DNA from: Paraphoma chrysanthemicola
Lineage: Eukaryota; Ascomycota; Dothideomycetes; Pleosporales; Phaeosphaeriaceae
Length of the DNA: 64,000 nucleotides
Assembly (NCBI GenBank): GCA_020744225.1
Contig: JAGMWG010000001.1
Location: 2,542,001-2,606,000, forward strand
Direction: 5' to 3'
Both the position numbers and the translations under genes were made by a program. Shown piece by piece: positions 56,966 to 64,000 of the stretch. Each line of letters opens with the position of its first letter. The stretch's first letter is position 1. The notes beneath the pieces were generated by a model, which was given only the letters and a program-made list of their open reading frames with translations, ran no database searches and was not told the DNA's origin.

Positions 56966-59808
56966 CTATTGCTTGGCTGCCTTTGCCATGGTGTTGAGGG
57001 CGCTGCCGTTCTTGAACCACTCAATCTGGCCCTCGTTGAAGGTGTGCGAGAGTTTGATGTCGAAAGACTTGCCACCATCGGCGGGGTGGACGACAAGAGT
57101 CATGGGCTTGTCAACGGCGAGCTCGGTGCACTTGAGGTCGACCTTGTCGTTGGGGCCAATCTTGTCGTAGTCGGCTGGGTCGGAGAAAGTGAGAGGAAGC
57201 ATACCTTGCTTCTTCAAGTTGGTCTCGTGCTATTCTCTGTTAGTCATTGTAGTGTATATCTTGAACAAAAACTTACAATACGGGCGAATGATCGGACGAT
57301 GATGGCAAGGCCTCCCAAATGCCTGGGCTCAAGAGCAGCGTGCTCACGGGACGAGCCCTCACCGTAGTTCCAGTCGCCGACGACGACCCACTTGACGCCG
57401 TTCTTCTTGTAGTCACGGGCGACATCAGGAACAGCGCCGTACTCTCCGTTGAGAGAGTTCTTGACCTTGTTGGCCTCGCCGTTCTCCGCGTTGATGGCGC
57501 CGATCAACATATTGTTCGAGATGTTGTCCAAATGTCCACGGTACTTCAACCAGGGGCCGGCCATGGAGATGTGATCGGTGGTGGTCTTGCCCTGGGCCTT
57601 GATGAGGATAGGCAGGTTTGTGGCGTCCTTGCCGTTCCAGGCATCGAAGGGCTCGAGGAGCTGGAGACGGTCGGAGGTGGGCGAAACCGCAACGGAGACG
57701 GTGGAGCGGTCCTCGGGAGGATGCTGGTATGTGTCCTGGCCTGGGTCGTAGCCGTTGGCGGGAAGACCCTCTCCAGTGGGCGCTTTGAGCTTGAACTCCT
57801 TGCCATTGGCGTCCTTGAGTGTATCGGTCAATGGGTTGACTGGAATGGTTAGTTAATGCCGCAGTTTATCATGGGCTGATTTTGCTTACAGTTCAAGGTT
57901 CCGGCGATGGTCATGGCCACGACGAGGTCGGGCGAAGTGACGAAGGAGTGAGTCGCGGGGTTGGCATCGTTGCGGCCAGTGAAGTTACGGTTGTACGACG
58001 AGATGATGGAGTTGGCGACGCCCTTCTTTACATCCTTACGATCCCACTGTCCTAATGGCCAAGTTAGCAACAGACCTAATTATGTGTTGAAGGTAGACCA
58101 GCAAGCATCATAACTGAATGATCATAATGCTCTGAGGACATTCAGGCATTGCTGAGAGCGAAATTGTAGAAGATACGAGTGGGGGTTGCGTACCGATGCA
58201 AGGTCCGCAAGCATTTGCCAGAACCATTCCTCCAAATTCCTCAAAGGTCTTGAGCTGTCCATCACCTACACGAAGTTAGTACCAGTGTCAAACTCGAGCC
58301 AGAAAGTGGGCTTGGGGTCGCAAAGACCTCCAGGACACACTATCAGGGCGTTGTGAACTCACGTTCGATGGTAGCACGAATCTGCTCTGAGCCGGGGGTG
58401 ACGGTGAACAGAGCCTTGGCCTTGATGCCGTGGTCCATGGCATCCTGAGCGATGGAAGCAGCACGGGTCATATCCTCGTAGGAGGAGTTGGTGCACGATC
58501 CAATTAGGCCGACCTTGAGCTCTTCGGGCCACTTGTTGGCCTTGACAGCCTCCTTGAACTTGCTGATGGGTGTAGCTAGATCGGGGGTGAAGGGACCGTT
58601 GATGTGGGGTTCGAGCTCGGAAAGGTTGATCTCGATGAGCTGATCGTACTGAACACCCTCGTCTTCACGGAGCTCTTTGGCGTATTCGCGTGAAAAGTCG
58701 CCAATATCCCTGCGCTTGGTAGCAGCGAGGTAGTCGTACATGCGGTCGTTGAAGGGGAAAACCGAAGTGGTGGCGCCGATCTCGGCTGTGATTTTCATGT
58801 TAGTATATGCTGTGTATCTTCATATAGCTTTGCTTGAAATGCGTACCTCCCATATTGCAGATAGTGGCCATGCCCGTGCAGGACAGGCTGTCGGTACCGG
58901 GGCCATGGTATTCGACGATGGCACCAGTTCCACCCTTGACGGTGAGGATGCCAGCGACCTTGAGAATGATATCTAAGGGCTAAGTTAGCTTCGTGGTTGA
59001 TGTTTGGGAGCTTCACGGTGTGGTGGGGTGAACACCTCGGCTAAATCTCCGAAGCACAAAGCAGTGACGTACCCTTGGGGGAGGTCCAGCCAGAGAGCTG
59101 ACCGGTGAGCTTGACACCAATGACCTTAGGAGCCTTCAATTCCCATGGCAGACCAGCCATGACATCGACGGCATCAGCTCCACCAACACCAATGGCAGCC
59201 ATGCCAAGACCACCAGCATTGGGAGTGTGCGAGTCGGTACCGATGAGGAGAGCACCAGGGAAAGCGTAGTTCTCAAGCACGATCTGGTGGATGATACCAG
59301 AGCCGGGCTTCCAGAAACCAATGTTGTACTTTGCGCAGGAGGTGGCCAAGAAGTTGTAGACTTCCTTGTTGATGTCCTGTGCGCGGGCCAAATCCTTCTC
59401 GCCGCCAATCTGGGCCTCGATGAGATGGTCACAGTGGACGGTGGTGGGTGTGGCAACCGAGGGCAGACCAGCCGACATGAACTGGAGAATGGCCATCTGG
59501 GCAGTGGCATCCTGGCAAGCTACACGGTCGGGGCGGAGCTTGAGGTAGCTCTTGCCGCGCTCAATCTCTTGACCATGGGGATCGTCCAAGTGGGAGTAGA
59601 GAATCTTCTCGGCGAGGGCGAGCGGGCGATTGAGGCGGCCGCGCACAATGTTGAGGTTCTCGTTCATCTTCTTGTAGTTGATGTAGTGGCCCTTCTCCCA
59701 GTTGGTCATTTCGACCTTGCGGGACAGCGGAGCATCGCTGACGGTGGCCAATTGCCTGCGCGAAGCAAGGCTCTGGCCTACACGGCCGAGCCTGGAGAAC
59801 TTCTGCAT
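56966..59808 (-). CDS. ACO1: Aconitate hydratase, mitochondrial
   Basis: Seven exons: 59808-59073, 58972-58847, 58785-58363, 58265-58194, 58051-57890, 57839-57277 and 57229-56966, 781 residues, all phases consistent. The N-terminus is a presequence (MQKFSRLGRVGQSLASRR). The 4Fe-4S cluster Cys residues are Cys385 (GSCTNSS), Cys448 and Cys451 (CGPCIG), exactly 27 above the numbers of the mature pig enzyme. Other active-site stretches are present: GTDSHTPNAGG, CQDATAQMA, TDHISMAGPW and GEGSSREHAALEPRHLGG. It interconverts citrate and isocitrate in the TCA cycle. In yeast the protein also helps maintain mitochondrial DNA. Introns start GTACGT, GTACGC, GTGAGT, GTACGC, GTAAGC and GTAAGT. The start is divergent from the zinc-finger gene on the right. 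Confidence 0.95.
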
Positions 59809-60525
59809 GGTGGGCGGTGGGGTAGGAGTGGTGGAGAGGAGGAGAGATGGTGGGCAGCGGAGGGCAGAAACGTCAGAAGCTGCCCACAAGCGTGCCGATA
59901 ACTAATGGCGATCAGAGGGCTGCTGATTGGCTGTATAGGCGTGAAGACACGGGTGCCAGCTTGTTGCGGAAGACCTCGGCGTCAAAGCAAAACACCCCGG
60001 CAACTCTTTCCCGCTGGCCCGTTCACGTGAAAGCGGTATGAAAAAGACGCAATAATTAATGTAGAAGGGTTCAGATGAAGTCGCGACAATGCGGGCGTCC
60101 GCAATCATATATCGTTACGGTTGCACATGAACGCTGGAGGGGAGCTGTTCGGTACAGGTTGACGCCGGGTGACGACATGGGCCGTTTCCCCCGCGCTCAT
60201 TCCTTTTGCAGCGCAGCCATGAACTTCAAAACGCTCCATTCGCGTGCGATAAGCGCACAACAGCTGCCGCATTTGCAACCAAATTGCGCGGAGAGGCCAG
60301 CATCTGCGTCAGATGCGAAAGACTTTCCGACCTGCAGACCTCTCTCCAGCATTAGTTCCGGGTAAGGTCGCATTCGCCAAGGTCTAGGTCGTCTCTTTTC
60401 CGGCCGCTCCAAAATTTTGAACGTCTGCAGGCCACTTTTAGCGCGAGCCTCTTACTCCTCCACCAATTCGTCTCCACTGCCGAACGGCCGCGGATACATC
60501 CACGTTTCCGTAATCTCAGCCCGTC
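59809..60525. promoter_or_regulatory. Divergent intergenic region
   Basis: 717 bases between the aconitase and BUD20 starts, serving both promoters. No clear TATA box. A CT-rich tract lies at about 60440-60470 before the BUD20 start. Small frames inside are not gene-like. Confidence 0.45.
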
Positions 60526-60932
60526 ATGCCTGCCATCCGAGGACAAAACTCCAAGAAGAAGACGCGTCGCCACACGCGCGACCTGGACCAGGTGCATGCT
60601 GACCTGCGCGACGAGAAGCACCTCGCAGAGTTCAAGGATGCGAAACCCATAGAAGACCTCCCCGGCTTGGGGCAATACTATTGCAAAGAATGCGCAAAGT
60701 TCTTTGAGAGCGAGACCAATTTTGGCGCGCATCAGAAGGGCAAGGTGCACAAGCGAAGGTACGATCTCAATGTTAGCGCATTTGAATTTTATGTGTATTA
60801 AAGGCATGCAGAGTCAAGCAACTTCGCGAAGAACCATACTCCCAAAAGGAAGCCGAAGCCGGCAGAGGCCTCACTACCGACAATGGAAAGCGCACGACGA
60901 CGCTGATGGAGGTCGACAGCACAGCAGCTTGA
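60526..60932 (+). CDS. BUD20: Zinc-finger ribosome biogenesis protein (Bud20/ZNF593)
   Basis: Two exons, 60526-60758 and 60812-60932, give 117 residues. The start MPAIRGQNSKKKTRRHTRDL and the KPIEDLPGLGQYYCKEC segment are those of the Bud20/ZNF593 family. One C2H2 finger of the wide type has Cys53, Cys56, His69 and His75. The C-terminus (EEPYSQKEAEAGRGLT) is also typical. The yeast protein is a shuttling pre-60S factor that helps export of the large ribosomal subunit. The intron starts GTACGA and ends in ATGCAG; the alternative AAAG acceptor shortly before would break the frame. Confidence 0.92.
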
Positions 60933-61424
60933 AGGACTTGATATGCATTGAAGATCTCGACACCATCCGCACTTCGAGAGCGGAACTTGGCAGCGACGAC
61001 AGAGGCTGGAGAAGGAAGGGAAGAGCGACAGCGAAGAGATATATCACCCCTTGGGACACTCAAGAAGGCTGGCGGACTAGAAGGTCACCATAGGCATCAA
61101 GGACGTGTCGTTGCCTACGAGGAAATCTCGACTAGTGGAAGCACATGCATTGCGCGGCGTTCAAAATTAGGAAAATGGTGCATATAGACGGACAAAAGTT
61201 CCAATGATACCCCAAATCAGCCTCTATTGAAAACTTAGATCCAATCCTGTCACACCCAAAAGTTTGAGATTTTGTGTGTCGCGCTCCAGGTACCCGTCCG
61301 TCATGTTGCCTGACGCTGCCTGACAGCTACCTACCGTCACCAAATCTTTCCACCAACATATAAACCACCACCACAATGCGCATACAACAACCACAACCTC
61401 ACCTCTCTACAAACTCAATCCAAA
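60933..61424. other. Intergenic, nothing recognised
   Basis: 3' flank of BUD20 and 5' flank of MOG1. Between 61340 and 61424 it turns CA- and CT-rich (CCACCAACATATAAACC contains a TATA-like ATATAAA), a likely MOG1 core promoter. Confidence 0.5.
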
Positions 61425-62141
61425 ATGGCAGCATTCACGACCACCCCTCTCTACGGCGGCGCAATGACCGTCGACCTGCCCTCCGCCTTCGCCGACACAA
61501 GGTACGCATATCCGCGATACTGATTTTCCTCGCTCGCCTCCACATCCCGCAGCCTTGCTGACCACGACACAGCCAAATCCGAGAAGTCCCCGACCACCAA
61601 GAAGTCTACCTCGACACAAACGGATACTCGAACATTGTGATTGAGATTCTAGAGTACGTGGACAAGAACAGCGATGAGGAGGCGTTGCAGTACCATTTCG
61701 CGGATCTTGTGGATGGGACGGGGGACGAGACGACAGTTTTGAAGCAGGAGAAATGCGTGTTCAAAAATCTTGGGTAAGTCGTTATATTTCACGTGTATGC
61801 AGATTTCGCATGATGCATGCCTTTTTTTCCGGTATCAGAGGCCAAGTACTGATGATTATGGTAGTGACAAATTAGCCCTCGGATTGACCTTCAATCAAAC
61901 TCCCGCGCCTGCACCGCCGGGCCGCAAGACGCCGGAGTTTGTGTATATTCATCTGTTACTCCTGAGGTTGAAAGAGCAGGGCACGGATATCATGGTCACG
62001 GTGAATATTCCGCATTACAAGGGCGAGTACGAGGAAGCGAAGAAGGGCAAGGAAACGGCGTTGATGAAGGACAGTGGGGCGATTAGGGAGAAGGTATTGG
62101 AGACATTGAAGGTTGTGGAGTGGGGATTATTTGATGGGTAG
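61425..62141 (+). CDS. MOG1: Ran-binding nuclear import factor
   Basis: Three exons, 61425-61501, 61573-61773 and 61865-62141, encode 184 residues. The family mark is at the start: PLYGGAMTVDLPSAFADTSQIREVPDHQEVYL, close to the Mog1/RanGRF consensus in which the acidic loop binds Ran. Further support is VIEILEYVDKNSDEEALQYHF and the C-terminal half with FVYIHLLLLRLKEQGTDIMV. The yeast protein stimulates nucleotide release from Ran (Gsp1) and so supports nuclear import. Intron donors are GTACGC and GTAAGT. Length and exon count are typical for filamentous fungi. Confidence 0.9.
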
Positions 62142-62729
62142 GATTTGGATGTTGGGAAAGGGGACAGAGCAATGATGGATTTCAAGCAAGAGGATGGAGG
62201 ATTGAAGGAAGACTCTGGTGGAGTCCGGGTCGATTGGAGGCATAGATTGAATATTTTTGATGGATAGATACTACATTCCCTATCTCAATCAACACCAACA
62301 AGATCATACGAAGATCCAACTAGTTCAGGACGTTTCGAGCCTTCGCAAAATCTCACAATATCCGCACAAAGGCTCTTTTCGCCTTCAATCAACGTGCACG
62401 ATCTCACATAGGCAAAGACTTCAAACAACAAACACATTTACAGAGTTACGTCTTTATTCATCACCTGCACATCCTACAAAGATGTGTTCGATAATTACAT
62501 CCATGTAACACAAATACTCACGTGCCCTTCGGAAGACGAACCAGCCCTTTGACGTCTCTCGCGCGGAGCGCATTCCGCAGCCACACCAACGCTCTAGATT
62601 GTCCATCCCCACGATCGTCTCCAACCCCGCATACCCATCTCAAGAAGCCGAAGCTATGACGAAACGACGTTGCGCAGGCCAGCAGTACGGCTATACAAAT
62701 TCCTTTCAAATCCTAAATCGTAGTCCACC
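62142..62729. other. Intergenic, no gene seen
   Basis: 3' flank of MOG1 and 5' flank of the alcohol dehydrogenase gene. Small frames only. The 100 bases before 62730 have no marked TATA box. Confidence 0.5.
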
Positions 62730-64000
62730 ATGATTTCCCTTAAGAACGCCGCCGTCTCTGTTTCTTTCTACTCGTGTGCTAAAAGTGCCCCTAATTCCAC
62801 ACTGTCACCCATGTCTTCAGAAAAGTACACGGTTCCGTGTAAGGGCATAATCGCATCGTCGCAACACGATTGGAAGTTTGAAGACTTGTTGACGCGAGAA
62901 CCGCGCGAGGATGAGTTTCTTGTTGAAATGATTGCCACGGGCGTGTGTCATACGGACATCTCGGGTTATGGGGGGATATATCCACGGGTTTTGGGTCATG
63001 AAGGTACCATTTATTGCCTCGTTCTTTTATTTTCCAACAAACGCGCCCTTTAACAGTCCCTACTTCCGCAAGGTCATCTTATTTCTGCAGGACAAAGTCT
63101 CAACTAATAAATTCCCCCAGGGGCCGGCCGCATCCTCAAACTCGGTTCTGAGAAGCAGCGCAAAACTTTCAAAGAAGGCGACCTCGTCATTCTCTCCGCC
63201 GCTGCGTGTCTAGACTGTCATTACTGCACAACAGGTCACCCAGCGTATTGCGTTGACCACGCGGCCCTCACCCTCGCTGCCAATGAGCCCAACTTTGCCC
63301 TCGCCTCAGACCCAACCAAGATCATTGGCGGCGGGTATTTTGGCCAGTCGTCATTCGCCTCACCAGTGCCTGTCAAAATCTCATGTGCCGCAAATGTCAC
63401 AGAGCTCGTCCGTGACGCACAAGAACTGAAAAAGTATGCGCCACTCGGATGCGGGATAATGACTGGTGCAGGCGCGATTACACATGTTGGAAACTGTCAG
63501 CCAGACGATGTGGTCGCCGTGATCGGGCTAGGAGGAGTAGGACTTGCGGGCATATGTGCTGCGAAAGAACGAGGCGTAAAGACCATCATTGCTGTGGATT
63601 TGCTCGAGTCAAGGATAAACCTGGCCAAAGAAATGGGCGCGACGACAAGCTTATTGTCGACAAAGGAGGGACTGGAAAACGAGGATTTGAGTGCTGCAAT
63701 CAAGAAGTTGACGCCTGGGGGGCTGGGGTGTACGCATATTTTGGATACGACGCCCTCTGTGGCGATACTCTCGCAGTGTTTGGAGGCGTTGCAGAAGAAC
63801 GGAACAGTACTACAGGTTGGCGTGAAACCAGTAGGTGCGAAGCTAGAGGTTGATACCTTGACGCACATGGTGCAAGGTCGGCGTTTGGTTGGTGTGATTG
63901 AAGGGGACCGGGATCCCGTGGAAGCATTACCGGAGTTGGTGGAGTGGGCGAAGAGCGGGGTCTTGCCTGTCGAGAAGATGCTGAGAGAGTTTTCAGTCAA
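62730..64000 (+). CDS. Zinc-dependent alcohol dehydrogenase (MDR type), cut by window end
   Basis: Two exons, 62730-63003 and 63121 to the window edge, 384 codons visible, probably lacking only the last few residues. It is a medium-chain dehydrogenase: catalytic-zinc residues in ATGVCHTD and GHEGAG, the four-Cys structural-zinc loop (ACLDCHYCTTGHPAYC), and the NAD motif GLGGVGLAG. It resembles fungal aryl- or benzyl-alcohol dehydrogenases; the real substrate cannot be told. ATG 62730 gives a 27-residue leader that could be a targeting signal; ATG 62811 (MSSEKYTVPCKG) fits the usual family start better. The intron begins GTACCA and ends CCCCCAG. Confidence 0.86.

Overview
This window is nuclear DNA of a filamentous ascomycete, most likely a Dothideomycete. 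The genes are intron-rich with short introns of about 45-150 bases, GT/AG borders and CTAAC/CTGAC-like branch sites. The three melanin genes lie in the arrangement known from that class. There are no bacterial features, and I saw no tRNA, rRNA or intact transposon. Exon borders were read by eye from splice signals and checked for reading phase.

Left part (1-18.4 kb) is compact and housekeeping-like: a truncated acidic, basic-tailed protein; a prenylcysteine oxidase family flavoenzyme; a long mitochondrial flavin-reductase-like protein; mitochondrial ribosomal protein bL31m; two low-complexity proteins; COG3 of the Golgi tethering complex; an FMP25-like RCC1 protein of mitochondria; and a secreted protein rich in Pro, Thr and Glu.

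The middle (19.4-46.7 kb) is a DHN-melanin locus. It holds a 1,3,8-trihydroxynaphthalene reductase (minus), a CMR1-type regulator with two C2H2 fingers plus a Zn2Cys6 cluster (minus), and a non-reducing polyketide synthase SAT-KS-AT-PT-ACP-ACP-TE (plus). The synthase would make the naphthol precursor, the reductase would act on trihydroxynaphthalene, and the regulator would switch both on. Scytalone dehydratase is not in the window. The three genes sit far apart: about 4.5 kb between reductase and regulator, and 12 kb between regulator and synthase. These spacers hold an unrecognised multi-exon coding candidate (20.9-21.8 kb), a decayed copy of the CMR1 3' end just behind the gene, and several coding-like islands on the minus strand.

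The right part (50.5-64 kb) is compact again: prefoldin subunit 3, a four-span membrane protein, a GCNA/SprT-like metalloprotease, mitochondrial aconitase, a BUD20/ZNF593 zinc finger protein, the Ran-binding factor MOG1, and a zinc alcohol dehydrogenase cut by the window end.
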